Shown here: one piece after another, positions 8,743 to 17,407 of the stretch
How positions within the stretch are numbered: position 1 is the first letter of the stretch
How the letters are laid out: each line of letters opens with the position of its first letter
DNA from: Rhizobiaceae bacterium
Lineage (GTDB): Bacteria; Pseudomonadota; Alphaproteobacteria; Rhizobiales; Rhizobiaceae
Direction of reading: 5' to 3'
Length of the DNA stretch: 64,000 bases
NCBI GenBank assembly: GCA_028279875.1
Contig: JANQMU010000013.1
Span: 1-64,000, forward strand
Made by a program: the position numbers and the translations under genes
The notes under the pieces: generated by a model
Told to the model about the DNA's origin: nothing
What the model saw: the letters and a program-made list of their open reading frames with translations, nothing else
The model's database searches: none

Positions 8743-9387
8743 ATGACCATCTTTGACACGCTGTCGGCTCATGGGATTATCCCCGTCATCGCCCTCGACG
8801 ATGCGCAAGACGCCTTGCCGCTAGCCGATGCGCTGATCGAGGGTGGGCTGCCGGTGGCCGAGATCACCTTCCGAACCGATGCGGCGCGGGACGCTATCGC
8901 AGCCATCGCCGCGCACCAGCCCGACCTGATCGTCGGCGCAGGCACCGTGCTGACCGAGGCGCAGGCAGACGCCGCCATGGCAGCCGGCGCGCAATTCGCA
9001 CTCTCGCCGGGCATCGACGCCGCAATCGTCGATCACGCGGCGCGCATCGGCCTGCCCTTCGCGCCCGGGATCATGACGCCGAGCGACATGCAACTGGCGC
9101 TGCGTCATGGCTGCAATATGGTCAAGTTCTTCCCGGCCAATCCGGCCGGTGGGCCCGCTATGCTGAAGAGCATCGCCGCGCCCTACGCCCATACGGGCAT
9201 CGGCTTCAACCCGACGGGCGGGGTCTCGATCGATACGCTGGCCGACTGGCTGGCGCTGCCCGAAGTACGCGCGGTGGGCGGCACCTGGATCGCGACGCGT
9301 GCCGACATCGCCGCCGGCAAATGGGACAGCATTGCCTCAAAAGCCCGCGCCGCCGTCGCACGCGTCAGTGAGATTCGGGGCTCCTGA
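8743..9387 (+). CDS. KDPG-aldolase family protein (Eda-like class I aldolase)
   Basis: A 214-residue 2-keto-3-deoxy-sugar-acid aldolase. The Schiff-base lysine lies in 'NMVKFFPANPAGG', the catalytic Glu in 'VAEITFRTDAA', and the phosphate-binding loop in 'GFNPTGGVSIDT' followed by 'AVGGTWIA'. This is the full set for cleaving 2-keto-3-deoxy-6-phospho-aldonates into pyruvate and an aldehyde phosphate. It follows the isomerase by 14 bases and its stop overlaps the next start. No dehydratase that would make a 2-keto-3-deoxy acid (Edd/IlvD or enolase type) is encoded nearby, so its donor is unclear. Confidence 0.9.
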   Translation: MTIFDTLSAHGIIPVIALDDAQDALPLADALIEGGLPVAEITFRTDAARDAIAAIAAHQPDLIVGAGTVLTEAQADAAMAAGAQFALSPGIDAAIVDHAARIGLPFAPGIMTPSDMQLALRHGCNMVKFFPANPAGGPAMLKSIAAPYAHTGIGFNPTGGVSIDTLADWLALPEVRAVGGTWIATRADIAAGKWDSIASKARAAVARVSEIRGS

Positions 9388-10340
9388 TGGCCCTCGCCGC
9401 CGCGACCAGGCCGACATTCTATTTCATCGGCGTGACGACCGGGCAATCCTCGATCATGAAGGTGTTCCCCAAATGGGCCGACTATCTCGGTCTCGGGGAT
9501 GTCGAGATACGGGGCATTGATCTCGTGCCGCACGACACGGCACGGAACTACCGCGCCACGGTGGCGTTTTTGAAGACCGACCCCTTGTCGCTCGGTGCAC
9601 TGATAACGACGCACAAGCTCGACCTCTTCGCCGCCTGCCGCGACATGTTCGACCAGATCGACCCGCATGCGGAATTGATGGCCGAGACGTCATGCCTGTC
9701 CAAGCGTGGCGGCAAGTTGATCTGCCACGCCAAGGACCCCATCTCGTCGGGCCTTGCGCTCGACGGATTCCTCCCCCCGGGGCATTTTGCCGAGACCGGC
9801 GCGGAGGTGCTGTCCATGGGTGCCGGCGGATCGACCATCGCGCTGACCTGGCACCTGATGCAGGCACGACGCGGGGCCGACCGGCCGAGCCGCATCGTCG
9901 TGACGAACCGGAGCCGACCGCGGCTCAACCACATTCGCGCGATTCACGAGAAGATCGGCAGCGGCATCGACTGCCACTACCTGCTCGCGCCCGCGCCGCA
10001 GGACAATGACCGCGTGATGGAGGGCCTGAAGCCCGGCTCGCTGGTCATCAACGCAACGGGTCTGGGCAAGGATGCGCCCGGTTCGCCCCTCACCTTCGAC
10101 GGAGCCTTTCCCCGGCGCGGCATCGCCTGGGACCTGAATTATCGCGGCGATCTCGTCTTCCTCAACCAGGCCGAGGCGCAGCGGCAATCGAAATCGCTTC
10201 AGATCGAAGATGGCTGGACCTATTTCATTCACGGCTGGACACAGGTGATCGCCGAGGTCTTCGACATCGAAATCCCGACTTCCGGCCCCCGGTTCAACGA
10301 TCTCGGCCGAATCGCCGCCGAAGCAACGGGGCGGGCATGA
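9387..10340 (+). CDS. Divergent shikimate-dehydrogenase-family oxidoreductase
   Basis: A 317-residue two-domain protein of the AroE superfamily. The substrate-domain lysine motif is 'GALITTHKLDL' (compare 'NVTIPHK' in AroE), and a 'KDPISSG' segment holds the position of AroE's 'NTDG.G' aspartate. The canonical 'AVNT' Asn is replaced in 'AETSCLS'. The NAD(P) domain begins 'VLSMGAGGSTIALTWHL' with a 'VVTNRSR' segment where AroE has 'NRT'. It is embedded in a sugar catabolic operon, with 1-base and 4-base overlaps to its neighbours, so it probably acts on a sugar-derived substrate rather than in aromatic synthesis. Probably a quinate/shikimate-DH-like paralogue of unknown substrate. Confidence 0.75.
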   Translation: MALAAATRPTFYFIGVTTGQSSIMKVFPKWADYLGLGDVEIRGIDLVPHDTARNYRATVAFLKTDPLSLGALITTHKLDLFAACRDMFDQIDPHAELMAETSCLSKRGGKLICHAKDPISSGLALDGFLPPGHFAETGAEVLSMGAGGSTIALTWHLMQARRGADRPSRIVVTNRSRPRLNHIRAIHEKIGSGIDCHYLLAPAPQDNDRVMEGLKPGSLVINATGLGKDAPGSPLTFDGAFPRRGIAWDLNYRGDLVFLNQAEAQRQSKSLQIEDGWTYFIHGWTQVIAEVFDIEIPTSGPRFNDLGRIAAEATGRA

Positions 10341-11275
10341 TGGGCAGGATCCTGGTCACGCCGCGGTCGCTCTCAGATGGCAGTCATCCGGCATTGGCGC
10401 CGCTGACGGAGGCCGGGTTCAGTCTCGTGACACCAACGCCGGGACAAACGCCGTCGGAAGCCGAACTCATCACCGCTGTGCCCGACTGTATCGGCTGGCT
10501 GGCAGGGGTCGAACCCGTCTCGGACGCCGTGATCGCCGCCGCAAACGCCCTGCGCGTCATCAGCCGCAACGGCAGCGGCGTCGACAACCTGCCCCTGGCG
10601 GTGCTCAAGGCACGCGGTATCGAACTGCGCCGCGCCGAGGGGACGAATGCGCGCGGCGTCGCCGAATTGACGCTGGCGCTCACCCTGGCCGGGCTTCGCG
10701 ACATCATTGCAACACACGAGGGGATGCGCCGTGGCGCCTGGCCGCGCCGCATCGGAACCGAGATCCTCGGCGCCGAAATCGGCATCATCGGCCTCGGCGC
10801 GATCGGCACGACCTTCGCCGAATTCTGTCTCGGTCTCGGCGCATCCGTGCGCGGCTTCGATCCCCTTGCGCCGCCAGACCGCGTCCGGCACCGCAACTTC
10901 CGACGCACCGATTTCAAGACCGCGACCGCCGGCGCGACGGTCCTGAGCCTGCACGCTCCGATGCCCGACGATGGCCGGCCGCTGATCGGATCGGCCGAAT
11001 TGGAAGGCCTCGCTCCAGGCGCCGTGATCGTCAACACCGCGCGTGCCGGTCTCATCGATGACGCGGCTCTCCTTGCCGCGCTCGATCAGGGACAGGTCGG
11101 AACCTACGCAACCGATGTTTTCCACACAGAGCCGCCCGAGCCGTCATCGCTGCTGCGCCATCCCCGCGTCGTAACGACGAGTCATATCGGCGGCTTTACC
11201 GGCGCGTCGGTCGAGCGCTCCACGCGGCGCGCGGTGGAAAACCTGCTCGATGTCCTGGCGATCCATGCGACTTGA
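10337..11275 (+). CDS. D-isomer-specific 2-hydroxyacid dehydrogenase
   Basis: A 312-residue member of the SerA/GhrB family. The Rossmann motif is 'IGIIGLGAIGTTFAEF'. The catalytic triad is visible: Arg in 'IVNTARAGLID', Glu in 'DVFHTEPPE', and His in 'VTTSHIGGFTG'. The start overlaps the preceding stop by four bases (ATGA). It should interconvert a 2-hydroxy acid and a 2-keto acid with NAD(P)H. In this operon it might reduce or oxidise an aldonate or a cleavage product such as glycerate or hydroxypyruvate. It lacks the C-terminal ACT domain of biosynthetic SerA. Confidence 0.88.
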   Translation: MMGRILVTPRSLSDGSHPALAPLTEAGFSLVTPTPGQTPSEAELITAVPDCIGWLAGVEPVSDAVIAAANALRVISRNGSGVDNLPLAVLKARGIELRRAEGTNARGVAELTLALTLAGLRDIIATHEGMRRGAWPRRIGTEILGAEIGIIGLGAIGTTFAEFCLGLGASVRGFDPLAPPDRVRHRNFRRTDFKTATAGATVLSLHAPMPDDGRPLIGSAELEGLAPGAVIVNTARAGLIDDAALLAALDQGQVGTYATDVFHTEPPEPSSLLRHPRVVTTSHIGGFTGASVERSTRRAVENLLDVLAIHAT

Positions 11276-12086
11276 GCGCGCAACCGGATTCCCAACGCCC
11301 GGCACTCCCGGGCTCCACTGGCTCGGGCAGGCCGGGTTCTGGATCGAAACCGGCGCCCATCGTCTTTTGATCGACCCCTATCTTTCCGACAGTCTGGCGC
11401 GAAAATATGCCGGAACCAGATATCCCCATATCCGCATGATGCCGCCGCCTGTCGCCGTCGGGCAACTGCCACACCCGGACCTTGTGCTGGTGACCCACGC
11501 CCATACGGACCATCTCGACCCCGACACGCTGGGGCCGCTCCACAGGCGCTTCCCGGATCTGTGTTTTGTCATTCCGGCAGCATGCCAGGCGATTGCGCGC
11601 ACCCGGATCGGATCGGAGGCCAGGCTTGTGCCCGTCGATGCCGGTGACAGGCTTCATCCGCTGCCGGGTCTCGACATAACGGTCTTCCCGGCTGCCCATG
11701 AGAACCTCGACCGCGACACCGAGGGCCGCCATCCCTTCCTCGGCTACGGCATCACGGCGGGCGGGTTGCGGTTCTATCATTCCGGCGATTGCGTCCCGTT
11801 TGACGGGCTGGAACGAAGGATCAGGGACTACTCCCCCGACATCGCCCTTCTGCCCGTCAATGGGCGGGATGCGGAGAGGCGTGCCAATGACGTGCCCGGG
11901 AATTTCACGCTTGCCGAGGCGATAGCGCTTGCCGCCGATTGCGCCTTTCTTATACCGCATCACTTCGGTATGTTCGCTTTCAACACGATCGATCCGCGGG
12001 ACATCGACGCTGCGGCCAAGTCCCGGACGGAGCCGCCGCGAATCATCCGCCCCCGACCCGGCGAAACCCTGCGGATCATCACCTGA
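11265..12086 (+). CDS. UlaG-like metallo-beta-lactamase-fold hydrolase
   Basis: A 273-residue MBL-fold protein with the zinc/manganese motif 'THAHTDHLDPDT', then 'AAHENLDRD', 'YHSGDCVPF' and 'IPHHFGMFAF'. The arrangement (no long glyoxalase-type linker, 'LHWLGQAGFWIETGAHRLL' at the N-terminus) resembles UlaG, which hydrolyses L-ascorbate-6-phosphate lactone. A sugar-lactone or phospholactone hydrolase role fits the operon (inference). The start at 11265 (MRLERAT) is one choice; an ATG at 11250 would lengthen it by five residues. Either way it overlaps the 3' end of the dehydrogenase gene. Confidence 0.8.
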   Translation: MRLERATGFPTPGTPGLHWLGQAGFWIETGAHRLLIDPYLSDSLARKYAGTRYPHIRMMPPPVAVGQLPHPDLVLVTHAHTDHLDPDTLGPLHRRFPDLCFVIPAACQAIARTRIGSEARLVPVDAGDRLHPLPGLDITVFPAAHENLDRDTEGRHPFLGYGITAGGLRFYHSGDCVPFDGLERRIRDYSPDIALLPVNGRDAERRANDVPGNFTLAEAIALAADCAFLIPHHFGMFAFNTIDPRDIDAAAKSRTEPPRIIRPRPGETLRIIT

Positions 12087-12102
12087 ACGATCGACGAGGC
12101 CC

Positions 12103-12978
12103 ATGGATCAGATCGCAAGCGGCACCCACGACAACCTGCTCGAAGAGATTGTCCGCATGGAGGATCGGCTGCGCAAGTCCGATCGCCGGGTGGCGCGCAT
12201 TGTGCTGGACAGGCCGGCCGACGTTGTTTCGATGACGCTGGCAATGCTCGCAGAGGCGGCCGGCGTGAGCGAGCCGACCGTGATACGCTTTTGCACCGCG
12301 ATCGGTTGCAACGGCCTCCGCGACATGCGGGTGAAACTTGCCCGGTCGCTGGCCTTCGCCCGGACCACCTCCCACACGGCGATCAGCGAAAGCGACGCTC
12401 TGGAGACGATCATTGCCAAGGTTTTCGACTATAACCTGTCCAACCTGAACTGGGCACAAAGCAAGCTCGACGGCGACAGCGTCCGGCAGGCGGTCGACGT
12501 GCTGGCCGAAGCACGGCGCATCGAGTTCTTCGGCTTCGGCGCCTCCGGCATTGTCGCGCTTGACGCCCAGCAGAAGTTTCCGATGTTCGGCGCGCCGTGC
12601 GGCGCCCCCATGGATTCGCACCAGATGTACATGACCGCCGAGATGCTGGGCCCCGGCGATGTCGCGGTGGCCATTTCCAACACCGGTCAGACGCAGGAAG
12701 TCATCTCGGCGATGGCCGTGGCGAGGGCAAACGGGGCTCGAACGATCGGCATTACCGGTCACAAGGGCCCGCTGCTGGACCATTGCGATGTGCATCTCAT
12801 TGTGGAGACACTCGAGAACACCGACCTTTACACACCGACGGTCTCCCGGCTGTCTCACCTTGTTGTCATCGACATCCTGTCCACCGCCGTTAGCTTGAAA
12901 AAGGAGCAGCCGCACCACGATCACTTCGCACGGATGAAGACCGGGCTCGCGCGAATACGCGCCGGATCGGACCCCTGA
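12103..12978 (+). CDS. RpiR-family transcriptional regulator, HexR-like
   Basis: A 291-residue RpiR regulator: N-terminal helix-turn-helix (about residues 35-75, with 'AEAAGVSEPTVIRFC') and a C-terminal SIS phosphosugar-binding domain (about 125-265, with 'FFGFGASGIVALDAQQKF' and 'ISNTGQTQEVI'). Length and the tail motif 'DLYTPTVSRLSHLVVID' match E. coli HexR, which responds to 2-keto-3-deoxy-6-phosphogluconate. The start at 12103 gives the standard HexR N-terminus. It closes the catabolic operon, 16 bases after the MBL gene. The two TGTAG-N5-CTACA palindromes at 7790 and 8074 are its likely operators, so KDPG or a related phospho-sugar acid is the likely inducer (inference). Confidence 0.88.
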   Translation: MDQIASGTHDNLLEEIVRMEDRLRKSDRRVARIVLDRPADVVSMTLAMLAEAAGVSEPTVIRFCTAIGCNGLRDMRVKLARSLAFARTTSHTAISESDALETIIAKVFDYNLSNLNWAQSKLDGDSVRQAVDVLAEARRIEFFGFGASGIVALDAQQKFPMFGAPCGAPMDSHQMYMTAEMLGPGDVAVAISNTGQTQEVISAMAVARANGARTIGITGHKGPLLDHCDVHLIVETLENTDLYTPTVSRLSHLVVIDILSTAVSLKKEQPHHDHFARMKTGLARIRAGSDP

Positions 12979-13023
12979 GCCATCCGGCAAGAACAGATTT
13001 TCGAAGATCCCCAAAGGGCTGGT

Positions 13024-15396
13024 TTATTTCATGAATCGGGAACAGGGCATTGGATCGGATGTAACGAGGACCTGTGTCGCGGCGGTTTTCTCGTACATGA
13101 ACATGCCGATATCGGGGCCGCCGGGCTCGGACATTGAGACGCCCTTCATCGGGATCGCCTCGAATGCGCGCCCCCTTCCATGGACGTCATCATGCTCCCA
13201 GCAAAGCAAAATCTCCGGTGGGTAGACCGGATGAGCCGGGGTCGGCAGCCATATCGCGGAAACATCGACAAACTGACCGGTATTGCGAGAGGAGGACAAC
13301 TCAACGAGACCTCCATCCGCCTCTACGGCGTAGATGTTGTAGGCGACGTTCATCAACGGCGATTTTGCATTCATGTTCCCCATCTGGAACATGAAGCGCG
13401 GTGGCTCTGACGCTTCCCTCTTGTTCTCGGCATAACTCGCGGCCATGAACATCATGTGTTCCGGGCCGCCCGCAGGGATTGTGATCAAGCCCGCCGACAG
13501 GTCCAGTGCTTCGGCTTCGGTCGGGCTTTTGTGCCCGCTCCCGGCACCGCCGCAGCCCTCGCCCGGGTCAAGGCGCAAAGGAACGGCCTGCGGGATCGCC
13601 GCATAAAGAGACATCGCGACCGCTTCTTCCCGTTCGAACCGATAATAGTCCGCGATGCCGACGCGCAGCTCACCATCGCTGGAAAAGACGCCCTCCCAAC
13701 AGACACGAAGCCTCTCTGCCGCGACCGGAGCCTCGAAGGTGTGTGTCTTGAGGCCCCAGCTGTCGAAAAAACCCGGTTCCAAAGGCCGACCGACCGGGGT
13801 CAGGCCGCCGTCGCCAGCCACATCAAACAGGGCGATGCGAACCTCATCGACGGGCACCCCAAGATGGCTTTGCATGGTCATATTATAGTGCGGCGCGGAC
13901 CCTACGCCGGTTGTGTGAAAGATATCGAGGATGAAGGGCGGGACACCGGGATAGCTGAACGTGTTTTCACCATCATAGAAGGCGTTCATTGAGCTGAGCA
14001 CATGGCTTGCCGGCTCCGCCCCCTCGGATGTGATTTCAGGCGCGGCGGTTTCCGGCACACCAGCAGCCCGATTGGCCTCGTCCGGCGTCATGGGCGTCAC
14101 GGCGATGCGATCATAGGTTCCCATGCCGGTCAAACCGGCGCATCGGTCCACTTGGTCGGCGATCACGGGTGCGGCCGGGCGCTTTGCGGCGTAGTTCACG
14201 GCGCGTTCGTACTGTGTGCTTGGCTGTCCTTGAAAATCCATGACGCCGATGACCCGCCGGCCGGTCCTGGCGTCTGTGCCCTCCCAGCAAACGGTGAGGG
14301 CAGGCAGGGGAGTAGCGCCGGGGAGTCGGATTGAAATTCCGTCATCGGGCCCGAATGTTGCGGGCCCGATGGGAACGCTGACCGGTGAAATCACGTCATT
14401 GGCGGAAAGTTCAACGAGGAAGATCGTGACATCGTCAAGTTCGGTGTCGAGCCGGTTGGCGGCACTGAAGATGTAGTGGTTTTCTTCGTAGCTTGGGCTG
14501 AAGTGCGCAATCAGGATCGAAAACTTGTTGCCAATATCGGCAGAAGGGCGATTTTTGAGCTCGGCCCAGAGCGCGCTTTCGGCGCCAAGTACCGTCGATC
14601 CTCCGGCGGCGGCGGGCGCGGGCTGCGCGGCAATGTCCCCACCACGCGAGAGAGCGTCACCTCGCGCGGCCTGCGTCAGTTGAGAGTTGGAGGTGGCCTC
14701 GCCGGTGCGACGGAACCGACACGTTCCGTTTTCGTCACAGACAAAGGTGTCCAGTGTGACACCAGGGGCCAGGAAATCATTGCGCTTCAGACGACCGCGC
14801 CCGTCGGAGGCGAAAACCGTGACGGAACAATTGGCTGCGCCGCATGTGAAGAGGCACCCTGATTGCGCCCCATCCAGGATGTAGTCGGCCTCTCCATCGC
14901 CATTGAGATCGCCCTGGCGCAAAAAGTGTTCCTGGGCCAGGAGCCGCTCAGGGGAGACCTCACACAACTCGGCCGTCGCGGCGATCTCTGCCGAAACCGG
15001 CGCGGGCAGACCCGGTGCATCAGGTTGCGGATGGGTATCGGCGGCCAGATCGTTACGATAACGTTCCAGCAAAAGGCCCATTGTCGCGCGGCTGAAGCTG
15101 CCGGTCTGCGCCTCACCCTGCGCGGCCTGGTAGTTGCGGATTGCCTCCCGGGTTCGGGGCCCTGGCAGTCCATCCGGCGTGCCAGCATCAAATCCATAGT
15201 GGCTGAGGGCCTCCTGCGCCTCGCGCCAGATCGCACGCGAAAAAAGCCCAGCATCACTTTGAACCCGGATGACCCTCTCCGGGAAATGTGCCGCTGGAGC
15301 AATTGGTTTGGCGGTCATCCCCAGTGCATGCACCCCGGAAACACCCAGCGAAAGCAGGCTTGCGAAGAAAAACATCGTCCTGATTGGAAGACGCAT
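13024..15396 (-). CDS. Large secreted protein: peptidoglycan-binding-like domain plus three 'CWE' repeats
   Basis: A 790-residue protein I cannot assign. From the start at 15396 (GGAAAGG site upstream) it has a signal peptide (about residues 1-26), a peptidoglycan-binding_1-like helical repeat ('AQEALSHYGF' to 'ATMGLLLERY', about 55-112), and a calcium-loop-like 'GDLNGDGEADYI' (about 162). Three long repeats follow, each ending in an alternating strand and the signature CWE: 'ALTVCWEGTDARTGRRVIG' near 370, 'LRVCWEGVFSSDGELRVG' near 566, and 'LLCWEHDDVHGRGRAFE' near 732. Each repeat has an 'NxxY/xxM.....L...V.i.l.' core of about 110 residues. Probably a cell-envelope protein. It converges with the HexR-like gene and diverges from the AraC gene. 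Confidence 0.7.
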   Translation of the reverse strand: MRLPIRTMFFFASLLSLGVSGVHALGMTAKPIAPAAHFPERVIRVQSDAGLFSRAIWREAQEALSHYGFDAGTPDGLPGPRTREAIRNYQAAQGEAQTGSFSRATMGLLLERYRNDLAADTHPQPDAPGLPAPVSAEIAATAELCEVSPERLLAQEHFLRQGDLNGDGEADYILDGAQSGCLFTCGAANCSVTVFASDGRGRLKRNDFLAPGVTLDTFVCDENGTCRFRRTGEATSNSQLTQAARGDALSRGGDIAAQPAPAAAGGSTVLGAESALWAELKNRPSADIGNKFSILIAHFSPSYEENHYIFSAANRLDTELDDVTIFLVELSANDVISPVSVPIGPATFGPDDGISIRLPGATPLPALTVCWEGTDARTGRRVIGVMDFQGQPSTQYERAVNYAAKRPAAPVIADQVDRCAGLTGMGTYDRIAVTPMTPDEANRAAGVPETAAPEITSEGAEPASHVLSSMNAFYDGENTFSYPGVPPFILDIFHTTGVGSAPHYNMTMQSHLGVPVDEVRIALFDVAGDGGLTPVGRPLEPGFFDSWGLKTHTFEAPVAAERLRVCWEGVFSSDGELRVGIADYYRFEREEAVAMSLYAAIPQAVPLRLDPGEGCGGAGSGHKSPTEAEALDLSAGLITIPAGGPEHMMFMAASYAENKREASEPPRFMFQMGNMNAKSPLMNVAYNIYAVEADGGLVELSSSRNTGQFVDVSAIWLPTPAHPVYPPEILLCWEHDDVHGRGRAFEAIPMKGVSMSEPGGPDIGMFMYEKTAATQVLVTSDPMPCSRFMK

Positions 15397-15671
15397 CCCG
15401 GACCTTTCCCCATTTGATCGTTGGACGAATGCGTACCGAAAGCAATTTGATGGAGGAACGAACCAAATACCAAATGGCGCACGGAGCATCCAACGCTTCC
15501 GACGAGATCATAGAGATGGGCCCACCACCCGTACAGGCTTCGAGCTCATTTCTGGAGCGAAAGATAGTATTTGTCGCCTCGCCCATTCCCCTCTGCCGGC
15601 GGCCGGCCTATCATCCGAAACCGGGGAGCGACGACCAGTTCCGAAAAACTCGCTGACCGGATTCATCTGAC

Positions 15672-16550
15672 ATGCAGCGCGTCAAGGCAGCCATTGACCA
15701 TATCGAGGCGCATCTGGGAGAGAACCTGACGCTTGACCGGTTGGCGGACAAGGTCGGCGTGTCGCGTTACCATTTGCAGCGTTTGTTCCGTTCCGGCTAT
15801 GGCGAAAATCTGAAGGCCTATATTCGCAAGCGCCGGCTGACCGTTGCTGCGCAAAGGCTGGCCGAAACCGAGGCGCGCATCATCGAGATCGCCCTGGAAA
15901 GCGGTTTTGAAAGCCAGGAAGCCTTCACCCGCAGCTTCCGCGCGCAGTTCGGCTGCAATCCGGGACAATATCGCAAACGACCGGAATTGAGGACACGGCC
16001 GGGCCTTCTGAAGCCAAGTCGGGAGAGCATCGAGCACAGAACCGACGGCCTCACTCTCAGCCCGGACATCATTCACCTGCGGAAGGGTTTCGAGGTTTTC
16101 GGTATCGGTGCGGGGATCAATTTCGAGGACGGTGCCGAGGTCAACGGAAACTGGCAGCAATTGTTTGCGGCGCTGCGTGCCGACGCTCCGGAATTGTTGT
16201 CGCCGCGCTTGGCTTTGTGCGGCGTCGCGCAGGCGGATCATCCACAGATCGTTCGCGGCGACGGCCATTGTCTGGCCTATGTCTCCGGGCTTGAGCGCAA
16301 ACCACCGGATGCAGTCGCAGCGGCGCTGATCCGGGTTTTTATTCCCCCGGGTCATTATGCCCGTTTCACCCACAGCGGATCGCTGGCACACATCCCCGAC
16401 ACGGTGAACTATGCCTGGGGATCATGGCTGGGGCGAAGCGGCTTTTCAAAATCCGACCGCCCGGATCTGGAACGGCTCTCCTATGGCGCGGTCAGCAGCC
16501 CCAGACCCGTCATGTCCTACTGGATGTCGGTCGACCGCTCCTCTCAGTAG
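15672..16550 (+). CDS. AraC-family regulator with effector-binding (GyrI-like) domain
   Basis: A 292-residue regulator with its DNA-binding domain at the N-terminus (residues ~8-105: 'LADKVGVSRYHLQRLFRSG' and 'ALESGFESQEAFTRSFRAQ'), as in Rob/MarA-type proteins. The C-terminal half (~125-290) is a GyrI-like/AraC_E_bind domain ('HYARFTHSGSLAHIPDTVNYAWG'), which usually senses lipophilic small molecules. Its last seven bases overlap the convergent membrane-protein gene. A role in multidrug or stress response is typical for this architecture; the targets cannot be read here. Confidence 0.85.
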   Translation: MQRVKAAIDHIEAHLGENLTLDRLADKVGVSRYHLQRLFRSGYGENLKAYIRKRRLTVAAQRLAETEARIIEIALESGFESQEAFTRSFRAQFGCNPGQYRKRPELRTRPGLLKPSRESIEHRTDGLTLSPDIIHLRKGFEVFGIGAGINFEDGAEVNGNWQQLFAALRADAPELLSPRLALCGVAQADHPQIVRGDGHCLAYVSGLERKPPDAVAAALIRVFIPPGHYARFTHSGSLAHIPDTVNYAWGSWLGRSGFSKSDRPDLERLSYGAVSSPRPVMSYWMSVDRSSQ

Positions 16551-17215
16551 ACAAAGGGCACGAGCTTCCGCGTCCTTGCCGCATAGTCATCAAACTCAGC
16601 ACCATATTTTTGCGACAGGTGAGCATCGAGCCGGGGGATGTGCTGGAAGACGAAACCGGCCGTCATGTAAGCGGGGATGATCGCGGCCCACAAACTGCCG
16701 GTCACCAGCGCATAGCCGGAAAACATCACCATATCGCCAAAATAATTGATATGCGCGGCGTGGCGGAACAGGCCGCCGGTGAAGACGCGGCCGCGGTTTT
16801 CCGGCCGGGATTTCCAAGCGAAGCGCTGATATTCGGACGCCGTATTGATCCAGGAACCGAAAAGGAACAGGGCCGCCGCGCCGACACCGAGAGCCGGATT
16901 GAGCGGGTTCGAATTGGCCAGGGTCAAACCGGCAAAGATCGCATGGGTCGACACGAAGATCGCAAGGACAATGACGGCTTCGACCCAGCCGAAGCGGCGT
17001 TTGAGCAGGACCTGCATGCCGAAAAGCGTGCGCAGGAGATAAATGACGGCAAACAGCGCCGTCAGGGCGCGCCGTTCAAAGCCAGCGTGCCGAAACGCCT
17101 CTGGCAGATGCGCATGTCCAGCCAGCAACAGCCACACGATGACGATCACAGCCAAAGTGTGAATGAACATCACCGCCAGGCGCGGCCCATAGCTGTTTTC
17201 GATTTGCCCATGCAT
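16544..17215 (-). CDS. DUF1295/steroid-reductase-like integral membrane protein
   Basis: A 223-residue polytopic membrane protein, about six hydrophobic segments. The C-terminal half has 'GGLFRHAAHINYFGDMVMF' and 'LSQKYGAEFDDYAARTRKLVPF', the pattern of the DUF1295 / 3-oxo-5-alpha-steroid-4-dehydrogenase / isoprenylcysteine methyltransferase superfamily, in which 'R.P.Y.ge' and a 'Y...f..Y...' tail bind the cofactor. No quinone or steroid substrate can be inferred. It converges with the AraC gene (overlap of 7 bases). The downstream side of its promoter region contains the first long hairpin repeat. Confidence 0.75.
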   Translation of the reverse strand: MHGQIENSYGPRLAVMFIHTLAVIVIVWLLLAGHAHLPEAFRHAGFERRALTALFAVIYLLRTLFGMQVLLKRRFGWVEAVIVLAIFVSTHAIFAGLTLANSNPLNPALGVGAAALFLFGSWINTASEYQRFAWKSRPENRGRVFTGGLFRHAAHINYFGDMVMFSGYALVTGSLWAAIIPAYMTAGFVFQHIPRLDAHLSQKYGAEFDDYAARTRKLVPFVY

Positions 17216-17311
17216 CCCGGGTCTCCATGTCTTCTGCAGATTGCTGATGGAAACATGGCACTTTGGGATGCGTGGTTTTTGATATTCTGTGCTGCGCTGT
17301 ATTGCAGTGGT

Positions 17312-17385
17312 GGTTTACATTAATTCGGTGACAGTTTACTTAATCACGCATAATTAAGTAAACTGTCACCGAATTAATGTAAACC
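17312..17385. repeat. Long perfect inverted repeat, element 1
   Basis: Arms of 33 bases at 17312-17344 and 17353-17385, perfectly complementary, with an 8-base loop. Each arm contains AATTCGGTGACAGTTTACTT, which recurs in element 2. No T-tract follows, so a simple terminator is unlikely. It looks like a REP/MITE-type palindrome. Confidence 0.9.
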
Positions 17386-17407
17386 GTCATCGCGACACAT
17401 CACAATG

